Shown one piece after another: positions 47,935 through 56,813 of a DNA stretch of 64,000 bases (positions are counted from its first letter, which is position 1; every line of letters begins with the position of its first letter). This DNA comes from Paenibacillus rhizovicinus (GTDB lineage: Bacteria; Bacillota; Bacilli; Paenibacillales; Paenibacillaceae). The notes beneath the pieces were generated by a model. The model saw nothing but the letters and a program-made list of their open reading frames with translations, did no database searches and was not told where the DNA came from. The stretch lies in NCBI RefSeq assembly GCF_010365285.1, contig NZ_CP048286.1:3176501-3240500 (forward strand). Reading direction: 5' to 3'. Position numbers and translations under genes: made by a program.

Positions 47935-49242
47935 CTAGAGCGCTTCCTGCGACAAAAATCCTTGCCGGAACTGCTCCGTGAACCGTTCCACCTCGACGAC
48001 GGTGCCGGCCAGTCGGGATTGTTCGGCGGCAAACGCCATCAAGTGGCTCTGCACGGAATGCACGGCAGAGGTAAGACCGCCGCTCGCCTGTCCGTCAACA
48101 TTGTCCCGGCGCCCGCGCACCAGCTCCGCGAAGTCGCGAATCAAGCCCAAATCGCCTCCGCCGTGGCCGATATGCCCGTCCGGCGTTTCGAGACTGATGC
48201 GTTCCGGCTCGCTTGCGCCGAACCGGATCAGCTCGATCTCGTTCTTCTCCATCGCGGCGCGAATTTCGCCTTTCGTCCCCATCAGCTTGATCGTCCGGCT
48301 GCATTCCTGCGTGAAGGCGCTCATCGTGAACACGGCCGTCACCGCATTGGCGAATTCCATGTTCACCACCTGATGATCGACGACATCGTTGTCGCAATGG
48401 TACACGCAGCGTCCGTACGGTCCCGTCTGCAGCGCCTTCAGGCGCGCCTCGTAGCTTTGATCGTCGCTGATCGCCATGGCCATCCAGCTCGGGTTATCGC
48501 CGAGATAGACGGCCGGCGCATAATAGAGACAGTCGTCCGCCGCCGGGCAGCCGTCGGTGCAACGCTTGGCCGCACCCGCGGGCGCCTGCTCGGCACGGAA
48601 ATGCGACAGCGACCCGAACGACGACAGCCTTACGCAGTCCGCCCCCGCCAGCCAGAGAAGGATGTCCAAATCGTGGCATGATTTCGCGAGAATCATCGGA
48701 CTCGACTCCGCCGCATTGCGCCAGTTGCCGCGTACGAAGCTGTGGGCCTGATGCCAGTACCCGACATTCTCATTATGCTGAATGGACATGAGCTGCCCGA
48801 TCGCCCCTTCGTCCAGCAGCTTCTTCAGCGTTCCGAAGAAGGCCGTATAACGCAGCACATGGCAGATCGAGAAGATCAGTCCGGCCCGTGCCGCTTTCTC
48901 CCCCATCTCCACGCATTCCTGCGGGTCGGGAGACATCGGCTTCTCCAGCAGCACGTGATACCCCGCGTCCAAAGCGCTCATCGTCGGCTCGTAATGCATC
49001 TTGTCCTGCGTGCAAATGATGACCGCGTCCGCTAGCTTCGGCTGCGCCAGCAGCTCGCGCCAATCGCCGAACACCAGGCTTTCGTCGATGCCGTGACGCT
49101 GCCTGAACGTCTCCGCCCGCACCGCGTTCGGATCGGCCACCGCCACGACCTGCATCCGGTCCGGATGGTCGATCGCGTAATTCGTATACACCTGCCCGCG
49201 CAGCCCGGCGCCGATCAGCGCTACTTTGATCTTCTCAGCCAT
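47935..49242 (-). CDS. Gfo/Idh/MocA family oxidoreductase
   Basis: The protein has 435 residues. An N-terminal Rossmann domain (VALIGAGLRGQVYTNYA) is followed by the family lysine-proline motif in LLEKPMSPDPQEC and a C-terminal beta-sheet domain. A Cys-rich insert (RCTDGCPAADDC) lies near residue 220 and may bind a metal; it is common in one branch of the family. The enzyme oxidises or reduces a sugar or sugar derivative with NAD(P). ATG 49242 begins at the Rossmann fold, with a GGGG-rich site upstream. Last gene of the locus starting at 56573, so it should act on the imported sugar. Confidence 0.87.
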   Translation of the reverse strand: MAEKIKVALIGAGLRGQVYTNYAIDHPDRMQVVAVADPNAVRAETFRQRHGIDESLVFGDWRELLAQPKLADAVIICTQDKMHYEPTMSALDAGYHVLLEKPMSPDPQECVEMGEKAARAGLIFSICHVLRYTAFFGTLKKLLDEGAIGQLMSIQHNENVGYWHQAHSFVRGNWRNAAESSPMILAKSCHDLDILLWLAGADCVRLSSFGSLSHFRAEQAPAGAAKRCTDGCPAADDCLYYAPAVYLGDNPSWMAMAISDDQSYEARLKALQTGPYGRCVYHCDNDVVDHQVVNMEFANAVTAVFTMSAFTQECSRTIKLMGTKGEIRAAMEKNEIELIRFGASEPERISLETPDGHIGHGGGDLGLIRDFAELVRGRRDNVDGQASGGLTSAVHSVQSHLMAFAAEQSRLAGTVVEVERFTEQFRQGFLSQEAL

Positions 49243-49299
49243 TGCGTCGCCCCACTCCCTGTCTATGCAGCTTAACGGCGTCACCGTTTCAATTCCATC

Positions 49300-50184
49300 C
49301 TACTCTTTCACGCTGCCGACCGTAATCCCTTTAATGAAAAATTTCTGCAGGAACGGATACACCAGCATGATCGGCAGCGCGCCAAGGAAAATCTGCGCCG
49401 TTCGCAGCGTTTTCTCGCTGATGTTCTCCAATCGGCTCAAGTCGTCGAGCGAAATCGCCTGCTTGTTGATGGAGGTAACCAGCGTCGACAGATAGCTCTG
49501 CAACGGATAATTCGCCGGCGAATTCATGTACAGAATCCCGTCGAACCACGAGTTCCAATGCCCGACGACGGTGAACAGCGTAATCGTCGCCAGCGCCGGC
49601 AGCGAGACCGGCAGATAGATTTTCCACAGCAGCGTCCAATGGCCCGCACCGTCGATCGTCGCGGCTTCATCCAATTCCTTCGGAATGCCCCGGAAGAAAT
49701 TGAGCAGCATCACCGCGTTCCAGACGTTCAACGCGCCGGGCAGCACGAGCGCCCAGATCGAGTCCAGCAGATGCGTCTCCTTCACGATCACGTACGTCGG
49801 AATCAGTCCCCCGCCGAAGAACATCGTCACCGCGAAGAACCATACGTACAGCGTCCGGTACCGGAACTGCCCGTTGCTCCTCGAGAGCGGATACGCGGTG
49901 ATGACGACGAACAGCATATTGACGACCGTCCCCAGCAGGACCCGCTCCACGGAAACGCCCAGCGAGTGGATGAATTCCGCCTTCTGGCCGAGATAACGAT
50001 AAGCCTCCAGCGAGAACCCGACCGGCCACAGGCCTACTTCCGCTGCCGCGGCCGCCGTCGTGGAGCTTAACGAAATCGCGAGCATATGGATGAACGGCAA
50101 GATGCCCAGCGCCAGAATGGCGGATAATAGCACAACGTTGAAGAAGATGAACACCTTGCGGCTCCACGATGCTTTGTACACCAT
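49300..50184 (-). CDS. sugar ABC permease, LplC-like
   Basis: The protein has 294 residues and six helices. The EAA loop reads LDEAATIDGAGHWTLL and the C-terminus FFIKGITVGSVKE is typical of the group. It is the partner of the permease 20 bases upstream, with the ATPase not encoded nearby. GAGGGGAG lies upstream of the ATG. Confidence 0.92.
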   Translation of the reverse strand: MVYKASWSRKVFIFFNVVLLSAILALGILPFIHMLAISLSSTTAAAAAEVGLWPVGFSLEAYRYLGQKAEFIHSLGVSVERVLLGTVVNMLFVVITAYPLSRSNGQFRYRTLYVWFFAVTMFFGGGLIPTYVIVKETHLLDSIWALVLPGALNVWNAVMLLNFFRGIPKELDEAATIDGAGHWTLLWKIYLPVSLPALATITLFTVVGHWNSWFDGILYMNSPANYPLQSYLSTLVTSINKQAISLDDLSRLENISEKTLRTAQIFLGALPIMLVYPFLQKFFIKGITVGSVKE

Positions 50185-50204
50185 ACGACTTCTCCCCTCG
50201 CCGC

Positions 50205-51116
50205 CTAGAAGATCCGATATCTGCTGAATCGGTAGGCCATATAATAGGACACGGACACCATGCCGAGCGAGATCACCGACTTGAACAGCCCGATGGCCGC
50301 AGCCGGCGAGAATTGCTGACTGAACAAGCCTAACCGGTACACGTACGTGTCAATGACATCCGCTTTATCGTACACGATGGAATTATACAGAATGAGGATT
50401 TGGTCGAACCCCGCGTTGAGCACATTGCCCAAACTCAGAGTGGCGAGCAAAATAATGATCGGCGCCATCCCGGGCAGCGTAATGTGAAGCATCTGCTTCC
50501 ATTTGCCCGCGCCGTCCACCTCCGCTGCCTCGTACAGGCTCGCGTTGATTCCCGCGATCGCGGCGAGGAAGACGATCATGTTGTAGCCCATGCCCTTCCA
50601 TACGTCCGAGCCGACGATGATCCCGCGAAACCAATCGCCGTTGCCCATGAACATGATCGGGGAGATGCCGAAGCTGTGCAGGATGGCGTTCACCGGCCCG
50701 TGCAGGGAGAAGATATCCAGCATGACTCCGCCGAGCACCGTCCAGGACAGGAAGAACGGCAGAAACACGCTTGTCTGCACGAACCGCTTGAACCAATCCC
50801 TCGTCAGCTCGTTCAGCAGCAGCGCCAGCACCAGCGGCACGATCAGTCCGAACGCCATTTTCAACACGGAAATGATGACGGTATTCCATAAGATCTGATT
50901 GAATTCGGGCAGGTGGAAAATATAATCGAAGTTCTTCATGCCCGCCCACTTGGACTTGAAGAAGCCCTGCAGCGGCTGGAACTTCTGAAACGCCATCACG
51001 ATGCCGAACATCGGTCCGTACGCATAAATCAAGGTTACGATGACGCCCGGCAGGAGCATCAGGTGCAGCGGCATTTCCCGAAACTTTCGTTTTCTTCCGA
51101 TCGATGCATCCTTCAT
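50205..51116 (-). CDS. sugar ABC permease, LplB-like
   Basis: The protein has 303 residues and six helices, with EAA loop LYEAAEVDGAGKWKQM. ATG 51116 has TGGAGG nine bases upstream. It is separated from the binding-protein gene by a 145-base gap that holds a long imperfect hairpin (51181-51219). Confidence 0.92.
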   Translation of the reverse strand: MKDASIGRKRKFREMPLHLMLLPGVIVTLIYAYGPMFGIVMAFQKFQPLQGFFKSKWAGMKNFDYIFHLPEFNQILWNTVIISVLKMAFGLIVPLVLALLLNELTRDWFKRFVQTSVFLPFFLSWTVLGGVMLDIFSLHGPVNAILHSFGISPIMFMGNGDWFRGIIVGSDVWKGMGYNMIVFLAAIAGINASLYEAAEVDGAGKWKQMLHITLPGMAPIIILLATLSLGNVLNAGFDQILILYNSIVYDKADVIDTYVYRLGLFSQQFSPAAAIGLFKSVISLGMVSVSYYMAYRFSRYRIF

Positions 51117-51180
51117 GATCAACGGCCTCCAGAGTCAAGAATAGTCGCCGGCCCGGTCATTCAAGCTTAAGCAGCAGGAA

Positions 51181-51219
51181 ATGGGAAGCATGCCGGAATG
51201 ATTCCGCACTGCATCCCAT
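51181..51219 (-). other. long imperfect hairpin between binding-protein and permease genes
   Basis: On the minus strand GGGATGCAGTGCGGAAT faces ATTCCGGCATGCTTCCC, with three mismatched positions and a one-base loop. There is no T tract after it. The position suggests a stabiliser of the binding-protein message or a processing site. Confidence 0.5.
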
Positions 51220-51261
51220 CGCCCGTTTATTCATTCAGCTGCGGGTCTCTAAGCTGCAGGA

Positions 51262-53034
51262 TTACTTGTTTTTGTCGTACCACGCATTGACTTCTTTCGT
51301 GATATCGTCGCCGCCGAGCGCCTTCCAGCTGCTGACGAATTTATCGAACTCGTCGATTTTCGCCGAGCCCATAATGATTTTGACGAAGGTTTCGTTCACG
51401 AGCTTATCCAGCTGGGCGCCTTTATCGATCTGCGTTTCCGTTGCCGGACCGTAGTATTCGTTGAACACGAATTGTTTGTTGTCGCGGATTTGACGGGTGA
51501 GACCCCAACCGCCGTTCTCGTCGACGCGGCTGTTGTACAAGCCCCATACCGAGCCGCTCTTGTCGCCGGCCAAGTATTTGTTGGCGGCATCAAGCACCTG
51601 CTGCGAGTTCGTGTAATAAGGCGTTTCTTGATCCTCGATCTCGGTCAGCTTCTTGCCGAGCGCATTGTTGACGTTCGTGTAGATATTCTCGATATCCGTC
51701 GGGTTGAAGATCCTTGGCACGAACCAGTTGTACACGTACCCGTTCTCCGGTTTATTCGTTTCATAATATTTCTTCGTATTCATCTCGATGTAGAAATTCG
51801 CCATTTTAACGACGGCTTCCGGATTCTTGAATTTCTTGTTCGCCACGACGATATGCCCCATGCGCACGGTCGGCACGAGCGATTTGCCAGGCTGTCCGTC
51901 AATCGACGGAATTTGCAGGGCGATCCAATCCGCGTTCTTGTCTTTGTCCTTGTTCAAATTGAGCGGCCAGTTCGCAACCCACCATTCCCCGTAGGCGATA
52001 CCGACTTTGCTGCCGATGATGTCCTCGCTGACTTTGGATTCGTCCTTCAAGCCGAATTCCTTATCCAACAGCCCTTTGCTGTACCATGACTGCAGCCTGG
52101 CGAGCGCCGCCTTCGTCTCGGGTTGAATTTCGCCGGCGGCAAGCTTGCCGTCCGCGCCTTTCGTCCAGCCGCCCATGTACGAGTTAAAGCCGTTAAAGAA
52201 GCCTCTTGCGTCGAAGGCCCAGCCGACTACGGTCTTCGGCAGCGTAATGCCGAACGTATCGTTCTTGCCGTTCTTGTCCGGATCGTTCTTCGTGAACGCT
52301 TCGGCCACTTTCTCGAGCTCGTCGATGGACTTCGGAGCTTCCAAGCCGAGGTTCTTCAGCCAGTCCTGGCGAATCCAGAGCAGCTGCGTCGACAAGAAAG
52401 GCTCCTCGAAACCGGGAAGCGCATATAGTTTGCCGTCTTGAGATACCGATTTCATGGCCGCCCCGCCGTCCGACTCCATGAATTTCTTCAATGCGGGCGA
52501 AGCATATTGGGCGTAAGCGTCGGTGAGGTCGGCCAGTACGCCTTGATTCTTGAACTTCTCGAAGTTACGCGGATCCAGGTCCATCACGTCCGGCAGGTCG
52601 CCCGATGCGATCGCGATCGAGAACTTCTGCTCGAATTGATCCGTCGGCACCGTCCACAGATACTTCACGTCGATGTTCATCTGGTCCTTCAGATCTTTCA
52701 GATACGCATTCTTGTCCGGGGTCAATCCCGCCGGCGTCTTCGGATCTTCCGGAGGGTTATACCCGAGCACCTCGGTAACCGTTACCGGATCGGCGTATTT
52801 GCCGAATGGATCCGCCGCTTTGGGCGCTTCATTGTTTGTCTCTTTGGAGTCGGTGCTTGTCGCAGGGCTGTTCTCGTTGTTTCCTTTGTTCCCTTTGTTT
52901 CCGGCGTCCGCGTTCGAAGTCGTTGATTTAGCAGGTTCATTCGCCGCATCGTTGTTGTTGTTCCCGCATGCGCTCAGAACCGTACTTGCCGTAAGGATAC
53001 CTAACAGCACTAAACTTGCCTTGCTCTTCCCCAT
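51262..53034 (-). CDS. sugar-binding lipoprotein of the oxidoreductase locus
   Basis: The protein has 590 residues. The lipobox is LSAC, followed by a linker of about 60 residues rich in Asn, Lys and Glu, and then a large family 1 binding domain (VTEVLGYNPPEDPKTPAG, LPDVMDLDPRNFEKF). It sits on the outer membrane face and feeds the two permeases. GGGGGAG lies upstream of ATG 53034. On the minus strand TTGTTC, 18 bases, TATGAT about 60 bases before the start could be a separate promoter. Ligand unknown. Confidence 0.9.
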   Translation of the reverse strand: MGKSKASLVLLGILTASTVLSACGNNNNDAANEPAKSTTSNADAGNKGNKGNNENSPATSTDSKETNNEAPKAADPFGKYADPVTVTEVLGYNPPEDPKTPAGLTPDKNAYLKDLKDQMNIDVKYLWTVPTDQFEQKFSIAIASGDLPDVMDLDPRNFEKFKNQGVLADLTDAYAQYASPALKKFMESDGGAAMKSVSQDGKLYALPGFEEPFLSTQLLWIRQDWLKNLGLEAPKSIDELEKVAEAFTKNDPDKNGKNDTFGITLPKTVVGWAFDARGFFNGFNSYMGGWTKGADGKLAAGEIQPETKAALARLQSWYSKGLLDKEFGLKDESKVSEDIIGSKVGIAYGEWWVANWPLNLNKDKDKNADWIALQIPSIDGQPGKSLVPTVRMGHIVVANKKFKNPEAVVKMANFYIEMNTKKYYETNKPENGYVYNWFVPRIFNPTDIENIYTNVNNALGKKLTEIEDQETPYYTNSQQVLDAANKYLAGDKSGSVWGLYNSRVDENGGWGLTRQIRDNKQFVFNEYYGPATETQIDKGAQLDKLVNETFVKIIMGSAKIDEFDKFVSSWKALGGDDITKEVNAWYDKNK

Positions 53035-53155
53035 ACAAGCTCCCCCTTTTTCTTGTCAATGAAGGTGAACGTGCTTTACATATCCATCATAAGTGGCCGG
53101 TCATTGAGGGAACAATGCCAAGATCTTTACCTGCTTCTGTTCTATTGACTTCCTG

Positions 53156-54832
53156 CTAGCGCGCGTGTCCATAGGTATCCCGGTACTCCTGCGGCGACAC
53201 TTCCTTCATCTTGCGGAAGAACGCCGTGAAGTAGGAGGGCGACTCGAAGCCGAGCCTTAAGGCGATTTCGCTAATCTTGAGCGGGGTCTCCGCCAGCATG
53301 GCGACGGCGGCCTCCGTCTTCGCCGCATTGATGTATTCCGATAAATTGCGGCCGGTCAGCTGTTTATAACAACGCGATAAGTACGAGGGATTGAAGAAGA
53401 CCGACTCGGCGATGCGCGCCAATGACAAGTCTCCGCCCAAGTTCTCGTGAATGAAGCGGTGGATCCGCTCGCACAGCAGGTTCTCTCCCCGCTCCACCTG
53501 TTCTCTCCTGCGAAGGCAGATCGAGATGACCAATTCCATGAACTGCCTCTGCGCGCTATCCCACTCGACAGGCAGCTCCGCGCCGGGAAGGCTGGCCATT
53601 CGCAAGCCGCTGTCCGCCTTGTCGGGGTAATCGGTATCGTTCATATGCGAGATGACGGCATGCAAGAGCGAATAATAGCGCTCGAGCCCCAGCATGTAAT
53701 GACCGGACACGTTGCCCTTCAAGCTGCCGAACAGCTCGGACGTCACGTCGGCCGCCGCTTGCTCGTCCCCGGCATGAAGATGCTTCTGCAGCGCGGCTAC
53801 CCGTTTATTGAAGTCCGCCGCGTTCGCTGCCGCCGGCTTGACCGCTTCATGCCTGTACACGTCGGGGATGCCGAGATCCAGGATGGCCATCTGCTGACCG
53901 TAATAAGCCAATCGCTTCAACGAGGCCTTCAGCAGCTCATACTGCCCCCCGATGTCCGCCCAATCGACCGCGCCGCCGCCGATTCCGAAGGACGCCGACA
54001 CGCCGAACATGTCGCGGCAGTCGTTCTGCACCGTTTCCAAGATCCCCTTCATGTAGGTGATGACGCCTCGCCAGTCCGTCCCGCCTTCGGCGTCCGCGAA
54101 TGCAACGGCCGCTTCCTCCGGTTGTATGAACCAGACGAGCTCCGCGCGGTCGTGTACGATCCGTTCTTCCTTCAGCAGCGCGGACAAGCGATGGGCGAAC
54201 AGATTCTGAATGGAATACAGCACGTCCATTCTCTTCGTGTACGACAGCTTCTCATCCCAGCTGTCTGCCTTGCCCAGCACCATCAGCATCGGCCGGCCGC
54301 GGTCGAGCCGGATATTTAATCCCGCGAAATGCCATTCGCCCGCAATGTCGGCCGCCTGTTCGCCCAATAGCAGCGCTTCGAAGAAGGCCTTCTTGAGCAG
54401 CGGCTCGGCCACGGTCATCTGCTGCTGCGCCTGCGCCAGCAGCGCTCTTCTGCCGTTCTCCTCGTCGAGCTTCGCTATCGCCGCCCGTACCGCGGCCGAG
54501 ATCGGCTCAATGCCTTCCGTCTTCAAAATATAATTATCGGCGTTCCGCCGAATCGCCGTATGGACGTACTCGAATTCGCTGTGGCCGGTAAGCAGTATGA
54601 CCCGGCAGCTCGGCCAGAACACCGCGATTTCCTCGATGAGCTGCAGCCCGTTCATGCCAGGCATGCTGATGTCGCTGATCAAGAGATCGATCTTCGTTCT
54701 CCGGGCGATATCGAGCGCTTCGTCCGCCGAATACGCCTTGCAGATGTCGAGCTCCGGCTGCGTTTCCTGGAAGTGCTGCATCAAGCCGTCCACGATCGAC
54801 GGTTCATCGTCCACGAGCAATAGTCTGTTCAT
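53156..54832 (-). CDS. AraC-type response regulator
   Basis: The protein has 558 residues. The receiver domain at ~3-117 has the acidic pair in LLVDDEPS and the Asp in LLISDISMPGMNG. An AraC DNA-binding domain lies at ~455-555 (FNPSYLSRCYKQLTGRNLSEY, ISEIALRLGFESPSYFTAFFRKM). It starts four bases after the kinase stop and is presumably phosphorylated by it. It should activate the transporter/oxidoreductase genes downstream. Confidence 0.92.
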   Translation of the reverse strand: MNRLLLVDDEPSIVDGLMQHFQETQPELDICKAYSADEALDIARRTKIDLLISDISMPGMNGLQLIEEIAVFWPSCRVILLTGHSEFEYVHTAIRRNADNYILKTEGIEPISAAVRAAIAKLDEENGRRALLAQAQQQMTVAEPLLKKAFFEALLLGEQAADIAGEWHFAGLNIRLDRGRPMLMVLGKADSWDEKLSYTKRMDVLYSIQNLFAHRLSALLKEERIVHDRAELVWFIQPEEAAVAFADAEGGTDWRGVITYMKGILETVQNDCRDMFGVSASFGIGGGAVDWADIGGQYELLKASLKRLAYYGQQMAILDLGIPDVYRHEAVKPAAANAADFNKRVAALQKHLHAGDEQAAADVTSELFGSLKGNVSGHYMLGLERYYSLLHAVISHMNDTDYPDKADSGLRMASLPGAELPVEWDSAQRQFMELVISICLRRREQVERGENLLCERIHRFIHENLGGDLSLARIAESVFFNPSYLSRCYKQLTGRNLSEYINAAKTEAAVAMLAETPLKISEIALRLGFESPSYFTAFFRKMKEVSPQEYRDTYGHAR

Positions 54833-54836
54833 CCCG

Positions 54837-56573
54837 TCAGTACCCTCTTTCGCTGAAATGAATTACGATTTCCGCCTTCAAGCCGCCTTGTTCGCTGCGC
54901 GAAACGAACACCCCGCTCGTCTCCCCGAACTTAAGCCGAATCCGTCTGCCGACGTTAATCAGCCCTGTTTTCTCATGCGCCTCCGTGGCATGGGCCAGCT
55001 TGGCCTGCAGCGCTTGCAGCGCCTCGCCTTGCAAGCCGCCTCCATCGTCCTCCACGGAAATGCGCAATACCTCGTTCTCGAACGCCGCCCGTACATAAAC
55101 ATGGCCGCGGCGTCTGCCGTTCTCGAACGCATGCTCGAATGCGTTCTCCACCACGGGCTGAACGATTATACGAGGGACCTCGTACGCCGCGCACGATGCC
55201 GGCAGCTCGTCTGCTTCCACCTCGATGCGGTTGGAGAAGCGGATGCTTTGGATTTCGCAGTAATCGAGCGCGTGCCGGTATTCGTCGACGAGATGCGCCT
55301 CGTCCTTCCCGCTCCTGGTGATAAACTGATAGTAGCTGCCGAGCCTTCTCGCCATCTCCGACGCCTGCTCCATGTCGCCGCTGCGGCAAATCATATAGAT
55401 ATTGAAGAAGCTGTTATATAGAAAATGGGGGTTGATCTGCGATTGCAGCTGCTTCAGCTCGGAATGCTGCAGGGCGATCTTCTGCTCGTAATTCTCGCGA
55501 ATCGACAGCTTCAGCCGTTGGACCATCTGATCGAAATTGCGGTACAAGTAACCGAATTCGTTGTTTGGCCTGATGCCGGTCGATCGAATGAGACTGTCTG
55601 CTTCAAGGATTTTAAAAGAAACGATGAGGCGCTTTAATGGCTTATGGATCATGAGGTTAACGGAAAAGGAGAATAGCACGATGATGACAATCGATACGAT
55701 GGACAAGACGATGTACCAAATATTAAACGTCCTTAACTGTCCGGTCAGCTCATTCTGATTCAGATAGGTGAATAACGTTAAGCCTAGCGTACTGATGCGG
55801 CTGTTGGTGACGAGGTAGGTCTGCTTCCCGCTTCGCACGGTAAAGCTGGCATCCGGCTGATCGGGCATCTTGGCATCGATTCGATCCCCGATCAGCTTGA
55901 CGACTTCATCCTTCGTCTTGAAGGAGATCCGGCTGCGGAACGTATCGTCCGCCAGAAGCGCGCCCGAGTCGCCGTAACGATCTACGAGCGGACGCAGCGT
56001 TTCCTCGAACCTGGGGACGGACAGCTGGAAGTACGCGATGATCGCGGCATTGTTCGCCGAAGCCAGGAAGAACAGCTTCCCGTCGCGATAGTAGAGCGGA
56101 CGCGAAGGCTGCAGCTCCGAATACCCCGCAACGACGTCATACTCGGCATTCGGCACCGGCGTTATGCCCGACTGCGTGGAGATCGTCCGGCCGAACGACT
56201 TGATGTACACGCCGACGTTCACGAGATAATCGCTGGAGTTGAGGTTCGCGATCAGCCTGTCCCTCACCCGGTTAACCAATTGAATGCTGTCGAATTCATT
56301 GATCTGCTTGCCGAGGAAGTTCAACTTCTGCAGCTCGGGCTCGTTCAGCAGCTGCAGCTGCAAATTGCGGATGAATGACATCTGGTCGTCCAATTGCCGC
56401 GAGTAGAAATTGACATTGGATTGGGTGGAGTCCGTGATGTCGCCTCTGACATACTTCTGTCCCTCCAGATTCATCCACAGATTAATGAGGCTATACGGGA
56501 TAACCAGTGCTACAAAGACGAAAATCACTTTCTGATAAACATGCAATTTAGCCCATGCTTTCCAAGACTTCAT
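54837..56573 (-). CDS. sensor histidine kinase (YesM-like)
   Basis: The protein has 578 residues. TM1 is at ~14-34, an extracellular sensor domain follows, TM2 is at ~278-302, then HAMP. The His lies in NPHFLYNSFF near residue 381. The ATPase has VENAFEHAFENG and VEDDGGGL. GGGGGG lies upstream of ATG 56573, and a TATAAT at 56622-56617 may be the promoter. It pairs with the response regulator that follows. Confidence 0.9.
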   Translation of the reverse strand: MKSWKAWAKLHVYQKVIFVFVALVIPYSLINLWMNLEGQKYVRGDITDSTQSNVNFYSRQLDDQMSFIRNLQLQLLNEPELQKLNFLGKQINEFDSIQLVNRVRDRLIANLNSSDYLVNVGVYIKSFGRTISTQSGITPVPNAEYDVVAGYSELQPSRPLYYRDGKLFFLASANNAAIIAYFQLSVPRFEETLRPLVDRYGDSGALLADDTFRSRISFKTKDEVVKLIGDRIDAKMPDQPDASFTVRSGKQTYLVTNSRISTLGLTLFTYLNQNELTGQLRTFNIWYIVLSIVSIVIIVLFSFSVNLMIHKPLKRLIVSFKILEADSLIRSTGIRPNNEFGYLYRNFDQMVQRLKLSIRENYEQKIALQHSELKQLQSQINPHFLYNSFFNIYMICRSGDMEQASEMARRLGSYYQFITRSGKDEAHLVDEYRHALDYCEIQSIRFSNRIEVEADELPASCAAYEVPRIIVQPVVENAFEHAFENGRRRGHVYVRAAFENEVLRISVEDDGGGLQGEALQALQAKLAHATEAHEKTGLINVGRRIRLKFGETSGVFVSRSEQGGLKAEIVIHFSERGY

Positions 56574-56813
56574 AGCTTGTCCCCCCCTGTATCCGCACCA
56601 CGGTCAGCGATGATTCATTATACACCGGGCTGTAATATTGGAGTAGGGTCATGTCTGCCGGCGGACATCCCGCGTGCGATGCGGGAAAAGACATGAGCGA
56701 CGCGGAAAAAACGCCTAGAACCACTTTGCCGTGGATCCGGGCGTCTCTCATCGTTCGCTTAAGCGTGCGGTTGGGTGCGATCAGTTCATATACTTCATTC
56801 TTCGCAATAGCGA

